Below are positions 34,536-42,887 of a DNA stretch of 64,000 bases, in pieces. Within the stretch, counting starts at the first letter, position 1. Each line of letters begins with the position of its first letter. The position numbers were made by a program, and so were the translations under genes. Source of the DNA: Acidobacteriota bacterium (lineage in GTDB: Bacteria; Acidobacteriota; Terriglobia; Acidiferrales; UBA7541); NCBI GenBank assembly GCA_003223215.1, contig QHYH01000102.1, positions 1,848-65,847 on the forward strand, written 5' to 3'. A model generated the notes under the pieces. It was not told where the DNA came from. It worked only from the letters and a program-made list of their open reading frames with translations, and ran no database searches.

Positions 34536-36443
34536 TCACTTGGGCAGCGCCAACTGCGGAGTTTCTTCGCCGATCTTGGCGGAATAAAGGATGAATTCAA
34601 ATGGATCGGTATTCTGGTGCTTCTCCATCAGCTTGAGATAGACGAGGCGTCTGGCCTTCGCCACAGACGGGCTGTGATCGAACCTGCCTCCGGAGGATTC
34701 CAGCAAAGAGGCGGCGAGTTCGTATTTGCCGTCCGCGGCCAATCTTTCGACGGTCTTGACAAGCTGTCGTTCCGAGACGCCGAGATAGTCAACCAAAAGC
34801 TCGGCGGCGTCGGCGCGAGTGAGATGGTCGAGGCCCTGGAGGTCTGGCTGCCAATAGCCGACGTTCTGATCGTAAAGGCGGTCGATGACGTGTTCACGCA
34901 AAAGCAGATAAGGCAGATACACGTCAGGCCGGTCGTTGAGCAAGGCCGAAGGAATCAGGTTGGCCTGGTGTATCGCACCACGCTCATCGCCGCGGCGGAT
35001 GGCCATCAGAACCTGCTCGCGCAGCCATGCCAGGTCGGTTTTGAGCTGTGACAGGATGGCAGGAGAGGAGAAATTCCGCGTGAGTGGCTCGTGGCCGTGT
35101 AGCAGATACCGCGGATTCTTTTGCACGACGATATCGATGGCGTCCAACAGGCCTTGCAGGTCTCCTTCCTCGACGAATGGCGCGCCAAGATAAGGCATGA
35201 TGAAATCGCCGACAAACAGGACGCCCAGATCCGTCAGGTCAATGAACATGGCGTCATGGGTTTCACCGCCTTCGACGGGAATGAGCTCTATGCGGGTTCC
35301 GCCGACCCTCAGTTCGGTGCGGCGGTCGACGGTGACATCCGGCTTGAAGCTCCGCACGTCGTCGATGTCGTACCGCTCGCCGAAGAATTGCCTGCCGAAG
35401 AAGGCCGGACCACCGGTGGCGTCGGCAATCTCCTCGGTGTAGTTATTCCTTGCGTAGAACTTCAACCGAGGATTTAACCGACGGAAATAGCGGTGTCCCC
35501 CGACGTGGTCCCAGTGAGAATGAGTGATGAAGACGGTCGTCAATTCGGGCAAGCCGGGCGCATACGCTTGCAGCGCTTCGTAGGCGGCTTTGGCGGAATC
35601 CGGGCGCGTGCCCGCATCGATGCCAATCAGTTCCCGATGGTCGTCGGACACCACGAAATAGTATTCCGTGAATTCAAAACCGGAGAGCACGTAGACGCGG
35701 CCGGGAAGGATCTCGGCTATGCGCCGGGGCGCAAAAGCGTGGCCGGTTGCTCGGTCCTCCGAAAAAGGAGTGGTGAGCGTAATCGGGCGGTCGAAATTCT
35801 TGTATCCGCTGCGGTGTAGGTAGTCTTGTGCCTTGGCTCGATCGCCGTCTGCGAGAGCGAGTTTTGCCTGCTGATAATAGACCTCCCGCAGCCACCCCGC
35901 ATGAGGCGCCTTGCCGGCATTCGTCACGCACCAGGCCAACTCGCCCTCTGCCGCTTTCTCCTGATGGAAGCGGCTTGGGAGCTGAGCATGGACGACACCG
36001 GCGGTCCAGTTCACCACGAAGACTTGCCCGCCGGAAAGCTGCTTGGCTTGCTCCAGCATCGCCACGGTGTCGTTCACGTAGCCAATGCGGTGCAGCAGCG
36101 AGACCGAAGAGGCGTTCTGAGCGCGCAACAAAGCGATGGCGGTCAGGTACAGCGCTTTTTGAAGGTCGGTAAGGCTAGGTCCGAATTCCCTCAGGCGCGC
36201 GGAGAAAAACTCCACGCCTTCGCCCGGGATGTTGGCGTTAGCGTACTGGGCCATCAGCAAGAAGAGCAACTGAGGATCCTGCGGAGGAGCCACGCTGTTT
36301 ACGGCCATCAGGTACTCGAGTTCCGGGCGATGCGAAACGGCGGGAGAGCTGATTGTGTTGTTCACTGCGGACATCTTGCTGTAGAGAGCAACCAAGGCCG
36401 TACCCAGCAGCAGGGCAGCAAGCAGGTAGATGACGGCTTTCAT
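34536..36443 (-). CDS. MBL-fold hydrolase with alkylsulfatase-like C-terminal domains
   Basis: Protein of 635 aa with an N-terminal membrane anchor or signal (MKAVIYLLAALLLGTALVAL). Residues about 40-240 are helical. Then an MBL domain has the zinc motif THSHWDH, 'VEGGETHDAMFIDL', 'LFVGDFIMPYLGAPF' and 'YLLHGHEPLTR'. A helical region follows that resembles the alkylsulfatase dimerisation domain. The substrate could be an alkyl sulfate or another ester. An AAGGAGC Shine-Dalgarno lies upstream. A MarR operator sits 39 bases before the start, so it is very likely controlled by the adjacent MarR regulator. Confidence 0.88.
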   Translation of the reverse strand: MKAVIYLLAALLLGTALVALYSKMSAVNNTISSPAVSHRPELEYLMAVNSVAPPQDPQLLFLLMAQYANANIPGEGVEFFSARLREFGPSLTDLQKALYLTAIALLRAQNASSVSLLHRIGYVNDTVAMLEQAKQLSGGQVFVVNWTAGVVHAQLPSRFHQEKAAEGELAWCVTNAGKAPHAGWLREVYYQQAKLALADGDRAKAQDYLHRSGYKNFDRPITLTTPFSEDRATGHAFAPRRIAEILPGRVYVLSGFEFTEYYFVVSDDHRELIGIDAGTRPDSAKAAYEALQAYAPGLPELTTVFITHSHWDHVGGHRYFRRLNPRLKFYARNNYTEEIADATGGPAFFGRQFFGERYDIDDVRSFKPDVTVDRRTELRVGGTRIELIPVEGGETHDAMFIDLTDLGVLFVGDFIMPYLGAPFVEEGDLQGLLDAIDIVVQKNPRYLLHGHEPLTRNFSSPAILSQLKTDLAWLREQVLMAIRRGDERGAIHQANLIPSALLNDRPDVYLPYLLLREHVIDRLYDQNVGYWQPDLQGLDHLTRADAAELLVDYLGVSERQLVKTVERLAADGKYELAASLLESSGGRFDHSPSVAKARRLVYLKLMEKHQNTDPFEFILYSAKIGEETPQLALPK

Positions 36444-36481
36444 GAACGGCTCCTTCTCTGGTTTTCTTTACTCCCGAATAT

Positions 36482-36499
36482 TAGATGTATATACATCTA
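36482..36499. promoter_or_regulatory. MarR operator upstream of the MBL hydrolase gene
   Basis: TAGATGTATATACATCTA is a perfect 18-bp palindrome. Its 16-bp core AGATGTATATACATCT is identical to that in the marR promoter 493 bases away. The central TATATA could overlap a -10 element for the hydrolase. Confidence 0.85.
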
Positions 36500-36516
36500 C
36501 TTGGTCACAAAAACTC

Positions 36517-36972
36517 TTAAGCCAGCAAAGCCGCCTCGGTTATTTGCGACACTGCCTGTTTCATACCCTTCCACCCGCCGGTCCCAAGCCCTTTCCTCAG
36601 CCTGTCTTGCGCCGCGGCCCAGCAGGGTTCGGCCGCCGCCAGCTGCCGCTGGCCAGCCCGAGTGAGACTAAAGAGGCGGGCGCGCCGGTCTCTTCCGCGT
36701 CGCACGCGCACCCAGCCCTGTTTCAGCAGGAGTCCCAGCGTGCGAGTCAATGTGGTACTGTCCATCGCAAAGCCGGCGCTCAAGGTCTTTTGATTTGCTT
36801 CTCCGGTTAGATCCAAGGCCGTTAGCAGGCCGTACTGCGTGATTTCGATTCCAGCCTTCGCAAGTTCCTGGTCATAGATCCGCGTTACGACCCGCGTGGC
36901 GCGGCGCAAGCGCTGACACGCGCATGGCAGGTCAAACAGTGCCTCCGCGCCTCGTTTTTGAGCTATTGGCAT
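36517..36972 (-). CDS. MarR family transcriptional regulator
   Basis: Winged-helix regulator of 151 aa. 'LAKAGIEITQYGLLTALDLT', 'GFAMDSTTLTRTLGLLLKQG' and 'VRVRRGRDRRARLFSLTRAG' form the DNA-binding helices and wing. 'DLPCACQRLRRATRVVTRIY' has a Cys-x-Cys pair at the N-terminus that might sense oxidants. The ATG at 36972 is chosen because translation from further upstream would run through the operator. A TTGACA (37008-37003) and a TATACA (36984-36979, spacer 18) make a good promoter whose start would lie at or very near the ATG, with no Shine-Dalgarno sequence, so the mRNA may be leaderless. Confidence 0.92.
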   Translation of the reverse strand: MPIAQKRGAEALFDLPCACQRLRRATRVVTRIYDQELAKAGIEITQYGLLTALDLTGEANQKTLSAGFAMDSTTLTRTLGLLLKQGWVRVRRGRDRRARLFSLTRAGQRQLAAAEPCWAAAQDRLRKGLGTGGWKGMKQAVSQITEAALLA

Positions 36973-36974
36973 AG

Positions 36975-36992
36975 AAGATGTATATACATCTT
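36975..36992. promoter_or_regulatory. MarR operator in the marR promoter
   Basis: AAGATGTATATACATCTT is a perfect 18-bp palindrome covering the -10 region of the marR promoter. A bound repressor here would block RNA polymerase, so MarR is expected to repress itself. Confidence 0.85.
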
Positions 36993-37002
36993 GTTCCAGC
37001 CT

Positions 37003-37008
37003 TGTCAA
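37003..37008 (-). promoter_or_regulatory. -35 element of the marR promoter
   Basis: A consensus TTGACA on the minus strand with an 18-base spacer to TATACA at 36984-36979, inside the operator palindrome. Confidence 0.65.
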
Positions 37009-37185
37009 ATGACAAGCCGAGTGCGCGATTGCGAGTCGGCAAATGCACACTATTTTCACCGGGCGTCAGGCAGCGAAGGAAGGAACCGTCGTGCCAAGGG
37101 GAGCGGGCTGCTTGGAGTTAGTCGAGCGAATGCGGTTATAAACCGGCGTGCCCTTGCGTATACCAGAAAGAGAAAGGAGCCGTGG

Positions 37186-37879
37186 ATGCACGCTGCACAT
37201 CAAAAGGCCTATAAGGGCGCAGGGATGGAGGGATGGGTTGCGCGATGGTACACACGCACTCGGCAGAACGACATGGCGGATTTCCGCCGAGAAGCCAAGG
37301 CGGTCGCGGATCGCCTGGCGAGCGGTGCGAGCGTATTAGAGGTCGCGCCGGGGCCGGGATTTTTCGCCATCGAGTTGGTAAAGCTGCAAAATTACAGGAT
37401 CACCGGTCTGGACATCAGCCGGACACTGGTCCGGATCGCGACGGACAATGCGCGCAGGGCGGGCGTGAAGATCGATTTTTGCCTCGGAGACGCGTCGGCG
37501 ATGTCCTTTCCGGACGAGTGTTTTGATTCCGTGTATTGCTCAGCTGCCTTCAAGAATTTCGCCGAGCCCATTAAGGCTCTGGATGAAATGCATCGCGTGC
37601 TGCGCCCCCGGGTGTGAAGCTGTGGTTGTGGACCTTTGCAAGGATGCCTCACTCGATGAGATCGATACTTATGTGAGGCAAAGCGGGCGAAGCCGCATCG
37701 ATGCGTGGATCACAAAATGGACCTGCCGGCACGTACTGCTCAAGCACGCTTACCGTAAGGATGAGTTCGTCCAGATGGCGCACCAGAGCCGGTTTGGCGC
37801 ATGCCAGATCACCGTCTCTACCATGGCCCTTGAGGTACGGTTTGCAAAGCCGGGTTACGCAGCGGTGGAGGCGTCCTGA
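37186..37879 (+). pseudogene. SAM-dependent methyltransferase (class I), frameshifted
   Basis: Methyltransferase of about 230 aa if repaired. 'ASVLEVAPGPGFFAIELVKL' is motif I, 'ITGLDISRTLVRIATDNARR' motif II, and 'DSVYCSAAFKNFAEPIKALD' follows. The frame ends at a TGA at 37615-37617 after 'MHRVLRPRV'. In the next frame 'GCEAVVVDLCKDASLDEIDT' continues as expected to 37879. The break is in a run of five C at 37605-37609; with four C the sequence reads LRPGCEAVVVDL. This is a typical homopolymer error. AAAGGAG precedes the start. Confidence 0.87.
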
Positions 37880-38053
37880 CAGTTGTTTCTTGGGAGATGA
37901 GCGGGAGTGGGACAGTTTGGAATTTGAATCTGCAATAACGCTCCCTAGGTTACTGGTGCCCACATAGATTCCGGTACCTCGCCAATCATCGAACCGGAGG
38001 TGCTCCTTCGCTTCCGCTCGTTCATCTCTTCCTATCCGTGCGCCCGATGGACT

Positions 38054-38073
38054 CGAGCGCTCGAAAGCGCTCG
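38054..38073 (+). terminator. Inverted repeat, possible terminator
   Basis: CGAGCGCT and AGCGCTCG form a perfect 8-bp stem with a CGAA loop, followed by TGTGGGTTTT. It lies 175 bases after the methyltransferase stop. Confidence 0.4.
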
Positions 38074-38227
38074 TGTGGGTTTTGCATGGATCCTCCCGAG
38101 TCGATACAGTAGATACCCCGGCTCTAGACGCGACCTGGGTTGAGCGGTACGATGCTGTCTCGTCAGTCCTGCCCAGCCGAGGGTTTCCTCAGCCGCGACT
38201 GGAATTGCCACGAAAGGAGGGCTAGGC

Positions 38228-38326
38228 ATGAACTCAGTCGACTCAGTGCGGTGTGAGATTCTTAGGCTGGTCAAAGCTCACCGGAATACTGCGTTTGTGC
38301 ACACCCAGCAACTCTCAAGGTTCTAG
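38228..38326 (+). CDS. Short open frame with strong Shine-Dalgarno, function unknown
   Basis: A 32-residue frame (MNSVDSVRCEILRLVKAHRN...) preceded by AAAGGAGGG. The good ribosome binding site is the only support. It might be the surviving start of a longer gene. Confidence 0.3.
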   Translation: MNSVDSVRCEILRLVKAHRNTAFVHTQQLSRF

Positions 38327-38485
38327 AACGTTCCCGAAAAAAGCATACGCAGAGAACTCGGCTTTACGGTTGGGATGGTCGGCAGATGCAAGCCTTCGAG
38401 GCCTGGACGAACCCAAACGACTTCATCGAATCGCGAATCGAGGATGAGTACCTGCGAATCGAGATTTGAACCCTTGCAAGCCCGT

Positions 38486-38620
38486 TTATCTCACCGCCTT
38501 GCGATCACCAGCCGCCTTCGCCGCGGCCTTCTTGCGACGGAAGGCGCCCTTCAGTGACGGCGCACCAGGATATGCGGGAATGGCCGATTGCCCCTTGCTC
38601 GTTACCTTCAAACGCGACAT
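38486..38620 (-). CDS. AbrB/MazE-like antitoxin fragment or small basic protein
   Basis: A 44-residue frame. MSRLKVTSKGQSAIPA matches the first strand of SpoVT/AbrB swapped-hairpin antitoxins (VTSKGQxxIP). After this the family sequence is lost and a Lys/Ala-rich tail follows (FRRKKAAAKAAGDRKAVR). AGAAGGAG stands 5 bases before the ATG, and the ATG overlaps the stop of a PIN-domain remnant (TGATG). It is probably what is left of a toxin-antitoxin locus, though the antitoxin normally precedes the toxin. Confidence 0.5.
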   Translation of the reverse strand: MSRLKVTSKGQSAIPAYPGAPSLKGAFRRKKAAAKAAGDRKAVR

Positions 38621-38800
38621 CAATCTCCTTCTGAACGTAGCGGCTGCCTAGTGGCACCTCGATGAGCTTCAATGCGCTTCGCATCGAGCGTCATCGGGCG
38701 ATTTGCCTTCGCCAGCGCGTGCGACCCAATGATGAAATCCGTTAGCAAACGGTTCGGCTCTGCACGTGTGGGCTGTCGCCGCCACTTCGCGTACCGTGCA
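38620..38800 (-). pseudogene. PIN-domain (VapC-like) toxin, C-terminal remnant
   Basis: The open frame reads FARYAKWRRQPTRAEPNRLL, TDFIIGSHALAKANRPMTLD and AKRIEAH before the TGA at 38622-38620. This matches the C-terminal third of VapC-like ribonucleases (typically ..LLADFIIGAHAL...RLLTLD), with the conserved Asp residues at 'TDF' and 'TLD'. No start codon or N-terminal half with the first catalytic Asp is present, so it is a fragment. The left end is exact; the right end is approximate. Confidence 0.55.
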
Positions 38801-38926
38801 AAGCAGTCGCACGCGGAGGAATCCGGACTCGTCCCTCATGCCGGAATCAGGATTCCTTCACGAGCTCGGCAGGAGCGTTATGCATTTGGACGCGAGAAGC
38901 TCAGCGCCAGATCCCGAGTGCGGCCT

Positions 38927-39148
38927 TCAATGAGAGAACGGATACATGGCCCAGCCGATGCCCACGCCAATCAGGAGAAACAGGAGCAGCGTCCATAAGA
39001 TGTACTTTACGCGGTCAATAGGCCGGCGCCGCCCGAGGAAACCGAAGGCAATGGAAATCACCAAAGCAAAGACCACCAACGCTTGGAAATGGCTAAGCTT
39101 CATCGCGATCATCGCACTAAGCAATCCGATCAGGCTCCACGCCGTCAT
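38927..39148 (-). CDS. Small membrane protein with two hydrophobic helices
   Basis: Protein of 73 aa with hydrophobic stretches at about 17-37 (FQALVVFALVISIAFGFL) and 48-68 (YILWTLLLFLLIGVGIGWAM). The start overlaps the stop of the upstream DUF6677-like gene by 4 bases (ATGA), so the two are coupled. I do not recognise a named family. Confidence 0.75.
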   Translation of the reverse strand: MTAWSLIGLLSAMIAMKLSHFQALVVFALVISIAFGFLGRRRPIDRVKYILWTLLLFLLIGVGIGWAMYPFSH

Positions 39149-39588
39149 ACCTTACGACCTCGTGCGACTTCATAAGCGTGCAACGCTGCCAGCAAATTGA
39201 ACACGCCAGCCGTGGCCAGAAACCGCGTTCCGTAATCGCCGTCGGCGCGCGAAACATCCGGCCCGTTCGTCTCGAGCCCTTTCGCCACCCAATAGAACCC
39301 ACCCGTTCCCAGATCCGCCAGGTATCCCAAAGAATCAAAAGCGTCGTTTCCTCTCGAGTTGAAAAGGTTTCCTCGCATCCCCGCCCCAACCCACACGAGC
39401 ACGCCAACCGTCAGGAAACAGATCACCGCGCGGCCCCACATTTTCAACAGCGCATGACCAAGACCCGGCACCAGCCAACTCGCCGCGGCGACTACGAAAG
39501 CAATTGCCTCGCGTCTTGCCTCTTGCGCTGGAGGTACTGGAGACGCTTCTTCTGCCGGAGAAACCGGTAAGCCTTCGTCCCCTGACAT
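39145..39588 (-). CDS. Membrane protein resembling DUF6677
   Basis: Protein of 147 aa. The first 25 residues are Pro/Glu/Ala-rich. Then come hydrophobic helices with 'SWLVPGLGHALLKMWGRAVI' (a pattern shared by TM2-like proteins) and 'GTRFLATAGVFNLLAALHAY' near the end. I associate it with DUF6677, a family common in Acidobacteriota, but this is from memory of the pattern. It is coupled to the small membrane protein downstream. Confidence 0.75.
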   Translation of the reverse strand: MSGDEGLPVSPAEEASPVPPAQEARREAIAFVVAAASWLVPGLGHALLKMWGRAVICFLTVGVLVWVGAGMRGNLFNSRGNDAFDSLGYLADLGTGGFYWVAKGLETNGPDVSRADGDYGTRFLATAGVFNLLAALHAYEVARGRKV

Positions 39589-39609
39589 TCTTTTTTCCTT
39601 CTGCTGGAA

Positions 39610-40788
39610 CTAAGCCAGCAACGGCAGAATCTCGTTTTGGACGGCGCCGGTCACGCGCGCTTCTTTTTCATCGATGTAGATATTCACTTCGGTGCGCACG
39701 CCAAATTCCGGCAGATAGATCCCCGGCTCAATGGAATTGCACGTGCGCGCGATGAGGTGACGCACATCGTGCGTTTCCAGGCCGTCCATGTTCGCGCCGT
39801 TTCCGTGAACTTGCTCGCCGATACTGTGCCCGGTGCGGTGAAAGAAATACTTACCATATCCGGCTTTTTCGATGACGCTGCGGGCGGCCCTGTCCACCTG
39901 CCAGCCTTCCAGGGGTTTTGCTCTCGCGACGTACGTGCGAATTAAATCGACCGCTTTGTCGCGCGCCTCACGCGCCACCGCAAAGACCTTGGCATATTTT
40001 TCCGGCACTTTCGCACCCAGGTAGCCCATCCAAGTCACATCGTAATAAACGCTTCCCGGAGTTTTCTTCTTTCCCCACACGTCGAGGAGCAACAGATCGC
40101 CTTCCTGAATGCGTGCCGCGGATGCCGCGGTAGGGCCATAATGGGGGTCGCTCGCGTGCGCGTTCACGGCGATGTCCGGGCCTTCTTCCGCCCAAATTCC
40201 TGACGCTTCAAACTCTTTTAGAATCCACTGCTTCAAATCGTACTCCGTCAACGGCTTTTTCTCGCGTACGCATTTTGCCGCGTGCCCAAACGCGCCTCCT
40301 ATGATGCGGTCGATAATCACTCCCGCGGAGAAATGGGACTCCTTCTGCTCGAGGCTCCAGCACGCCTCGTATTTCTGCACGAGATCCGCCGAACTCACGA
40401 CTCTTGCGCCGGCGCCTCGCACCAGCTCAACGGTTCCCGCATCCACCATCGCCACGTAGGGGATCCCGTTCTTCGGCGAGTATTGCATCGCCACTTTTTT
40501 CGCGCGGCCCAGGATCTTCTTCAGATTTTTGTGCAGTTCGTCTTGCGCGGCGTAGTACACCGTGTCCCCCGGCAGTGCTGCCAGCGATTCCGACTCGATC
40601 TTGTGGACTAGTTTCTTGGGCTCGCCCTTGGCAGGCACGAAGTAATACCAACGCCGGGTGCGCATGGCGTTGGGCAGGTTTAGGATGTTTTGCGCGATGG
40701 GATCGCGTCCGCGAAAATCGCAAAACAGCCAGCCATCGAGCTTGGCGGCTCGCAAATCTGCTTGCATTCCTTGAAGGTTCGCAGTCAT
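39610..40788 (-). CDS. M24-family metallopeptidase (Xaa-Pro aminopeptidase-like)
   Basis: Pita-bread-fold peptidase of 392 aa. The N-terminal ~155 residues are the creatinase-type domain. In the C-terminal domain the metal ligands fit 'LLLLDVWGKKK', 'VYYDVTWMG', 'FFHRTGHSIGEQVHG', 'NSIEPGIYLPEFGVRTEVNI'. It should remove N-terminal residues from X-Pro peptides, in the cytoplasm. The ATG at 40788 is chosen because it lies one base after the stop of the DUF167 gene; an upstream in-frame start adds six residues. This gene, DUF167, OYE and yggS are in one tight series. Confidence 0.9.
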   Translation of the reverse strand: MTANLQGMQADLRAAKLDGWLFCDFRGRDPIAQNILNLPNAMRTRRWYYFVPAKGEPKKLVHKIESESLAALPGDTVYYAAQDELHKNLKKILGRAKKVAMQYSPKNGIPYVAMVDAGTVELVRGAGARVVSSADLVQKYEACWSLEQKESHFSAGVIIDRIIGGAFGHAAKCVREKKPLTEYDLKQWILKEFEASGIWAEEGPDIAVNAHASDPHYGPTAASAARIQEGDLLLLDVWGKKKTPGSVYYDVTWMGYLGAKVPEKYAKVFAVAREARDKAVDLIRTYVARAKPLEGWQVDRAARSVIEKAGYGKYFFHRTGHSIGEQVHGNGANMDGLETHDVRHLIARTCNSIEPGIYLPEFGVRTEVNIYIDEKEARVTGAVQNEILPLLA

Positions 40789-40789
40789 C

Positions 40790-41083
40790 TCAGGCTTCCA
40801 CGGCAAGCAGCGCGCGGATCTGCTGCCCAGTCACGCCGCGAATTTCGATGCGTTTCGTGCGGCTTCGATCGCCGCTGAGAATTCTAACAGCCGACTTGGG
40901 CGTTTTCAAAAGTTGCGCCAGGAAGTCGATGAGCGCTTCATTGGCGCGACTCTCCAGGGCCGGAGCCTGCAATCGCACCTTCAACGCCCCGCCCATTTCT
41001 CCGGCGACTTCGTCCTTGCTCGCCCGCGGCTGTACGCGCACCGGGAAGACGACTGCGCCATTTCTTTCTTGTATTTCCAGCAC
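40790..41083 (-). CDS. DUF167 family protein (YggU-like)
   Basis: Small protein of about 97 aa. 'VRVQPRASKDEVAGEMGGAL', 'VRLQAPALESRANEALIDFL' and 'VRILSGDRSRTKRIEIRGVT' are the DUF167 core. Its role is unknown; members often lie near yggS, as here with two genes between. I chose a GTG at 41083 just downstream of the OYE stop; a TTG at 41089 or a GTG at 41134 inside the OYE gene are possible alternatives. Confidence 0.85.
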   Translation of the reverse strand: MLEIQERNGAVVFPVRVQPRASKDEVAGEMGGALKVRLQAPALESRANEALIDFLAQLLKTPKSAVRILSGDRSRTKRIEIRGVTGQQIRALLAVEA

Positions 41084-41090
41084 GGCCAAG

Positions 41091-42152
41091 CTACCAGGCG
41101 CGCTCGTACTGGACGGGCGGCTTGATTTTCCCACCCAAGACTTGCGCCGCGCGGCGGGGCCAATAGGGATCTCGCAGCAGTTCGCGCGCCATGATCACCA
41201 GGTCCGCCTGACCCGCTTTCAGAATAGCATCGGCTTGCTCCGGCTCGGTAATCATGCCGACCGCACCGGTTGCGATCCCCGCCTGCTTTCGAATCTCTTC
41301 GGCGAATTTCACCTGGTAGCCCGGGCCGATGGGAATCTGTACTCCGGGCACGACTCCCCCGCTCGACACATCGATGAGGTCCACGCCGAGGGTCTTCAAT
41401 CGTTTGCTCAGCTCGCTGGTTTGCTCGAGGTCCCAACCGCCTTCTTTCCAATCCGTGGCGGAAACGCGAACGAACAGAGGCAAGCTTGCGGGCCAAATTT
41501 GCCGCACCGCCTCTATGACTTGGAGAACGATGCGGATGCGATTCTCGAAGCTGCCGCCAAACTCATCCTGCCGAAAATTGCTGAGGGGAGAAAGGAACTC
41601 GTGCAGCAGATATCCATGGGCGGAGTGAATCTCCAGGACTTCGAATCCCGCCGCGCAAGCGCGCTCCGCCGCTCTTCGAAAAGCGTCCACGATTTCGCGA
41701 ACCTCGCCGGCCGTGAGTGCACCGGGCCTGGGGTAGTCCTTATCAAAGGGTTCCGCGCTCGGGGCAACCGGCTCCCATCCTCCCTCTTCCGGCGGCACCT
41801 TCTTGCCGCCCAACCAAGGCGGTTTCGTGCTGCCTTTGCGGCCTGAATGCGCGAGCTGCATGCCAGCCACTGCCCCTTGTTTGCGCACAAATTCCGCGAT
41901 GGGTCGCCATGCGTCTACATGAGAAGCAAGATACATGCCGGTGTCAGCAGGCGAGATCCTCCCCCGGGCTTCCACGGCCGTTGCTTCCGTGAAAACCAGT
42001 CCCGCGCCTCCCACAGCTCGGCTTCCCAGATGCACCAAATGCCATGGCTGCGGATGACCATCCACCGCCGAATACTCACACATCGGCGAAACGACTATCC
42101 TGTTTTTTAGTTCGACTTCGCGCAATCGAAACGGTGTGAACAACCTGGCCAT
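41091..42152 (-). CDS. namA: Old Yellow Enzyme family NADPH dehydrogenase (YqjM-like)
   Basis: FMN-dependent ene-reductase of 353 aa in the YqjM group. 'IVVSPMCEYSAVDGHPQPWH' carries the redox-sensing Cys of that group, 'MQLAHSGRKGS' and 'HSAHGYLLHEFLSPLSNFRQ' are the substrate and FMN regions, and 'ATGAVGMITEPEQADAIL' and 'ADLVIMARELLRDPYWP' bind FMN phosphate. It reduces activated C=C bonds of unsaturated carbonyls or nitro compounds. It stands 18 bases after yggS. Confidence 0.93.
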   Translation of the reverse strand: MARLFTPFRLREVELKNRIVVSPMCEYSAVDGHPQPWHLVHLGSRAVGGAGLVFTEATAVEARGRISPADTGMYLASHVDAWRPIAEFVRKQGAVAGMQLAHSGRKGSTKPPWLGGKKVPPEEGGWEPVAPSAEPFDKDYPRPGALTAGEVREIVDAFRRAAERACAAGFEVLEIHSAHGYLLHEFLSPLSNFRQDEFGGSFENRIRIVLQVIEAVRQIWPASLPLFVRVSATDWKEGGWDLEQTSELSKRLKTLGVDLIDVSSGGVVPGVQIPIGPGYQVKFAEEIRKQAGIATGAVGMITEPEQADAILKAGQADLVIMARELLRDPYWPRRAAQVLGGKIKPPVQYERAW

Positions 42153-42170
42153 TGCAAGAACCTCTCAAAA

Positions 42171-42887
42171 TCAGCGCTTCACAGCGAGCGCCGTGCGGCC
42201 TCCGAAAAGTGCCGTTCCCACGCGCACCTCGGTGGCGCCCTCTTCGATGGCCGCTTCGAAATCGTGTGACATCCCCATAGACAAGACCGGCAGCGGCAGC
42301 CCGAGCTTGGCATGCAGCTCGTCGCGCAGCTCACGCAGGCGACGGAAATAAGGCCGCACCTGTGCCGTGTCCGGAAGATACGGAGGAATGCACATCAGGC
42401 CTGTGAGTTCTAACTGCGGCAGCGCGGCAATTTTTTCCGCCAACTCCGGAAGCGCAGCAATTTCCGCGCCGCTCTTGGTTTCCTCCTGGGCCACGCGAAC
42501 TTCGATGAGCACGCGCAGTTTGGCGGGAAAGCCAACCCCCGTCCTTGCCCGGTCGAGTTTTTGCGCAAGGGCTAAATCGTCCAGAGAATCAATGGTGTGA
42601 AATAGCTTGGCGGCTTTTGCGGCTTTGTTGCCTTGCAAATGCCCGATCAGATGCCACGTTCCAGCCAAATTGTTCGTGCCAACGCGCTTTATTTCCCACT
42701 CCTGCACACGGTTCTCGCCAAAGTGCCGCACGCCCGCCTGGAAGGCTTCCTGGATGGCGATGGCCGGATGGGTCTTAGAGACGCCGATGAGAGTGATGTC
42801 TTCGGGGCGCCGCCCAACGCGATTTGCAGCGGCCGCGATTCTTTCCTGTATCCGAAGAAAATTTTCTTTAATGGACGGCTGCGCCAT
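42171..42887 (-). CDS. yggS: YggS-family PLP-binding protein (PLP homeostasis)
   Basis: Single-domain alanine-racemase-fold protein of 238 aa. 'DITLIGVSKTHPAIAIQEAF' carries the PLP Lys, followed by 'HFGENRVQEWEIK', 'WHLIGHLQGNKAAKA', 'LTGLMCIPPY', 'LSMGMSHDFEAAIEEGATEV' and 'RVGTALFGGR'. The family buffers pyridoxal phosphate. Often it lies with yggT/yggU (DUF167), consistent with the order here. It is the first gene of the minus-strand series ending at the M24 peptidase. Confidence 0.95.
   Translation of the reverse strand: MAQPSIKENFLRIQERIAAAANRVGRRPEDITLIGVSKTHPAIAIQEAFQAGVRHFGENRVQEWEIKRVGTNNLAGTWHLIGHLQGNKAAKAAKLFHTIDSLDDLALAQKLDRARTGVGFPAKLRVLIEVRVAQEETKSGAEIAALPELAEKIAALPQLELTGLMCIPPYLPDTAQVRPYFRRLRELRDELHAKLGLPLPVLSMGMSHDFEAAIEEGATEVRVGTALFGGRTALAVKR

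Larger units (their letters stand above)
37880..38485. other. Gene-poor region with a hairpin and one short frame
   Basis: About 600 bases. It holds the inverted repeat at 38054-38073 and a 32-codon frame at 38228-38326 with a strong Shine-Dalgarno. Nothing else is recognisable. Together with the toxin-antitoxin remnants next to it, the stretch looks like decayed sequence. Confidence 0.4.

Noticed and set aside
40404-41846. A 480-codon plus-strand frame across the M24, DUF167 and OYE genes
   Set aside because: It spans three real genes on the opposite strand, including their boundaries, and has no domain of its own.
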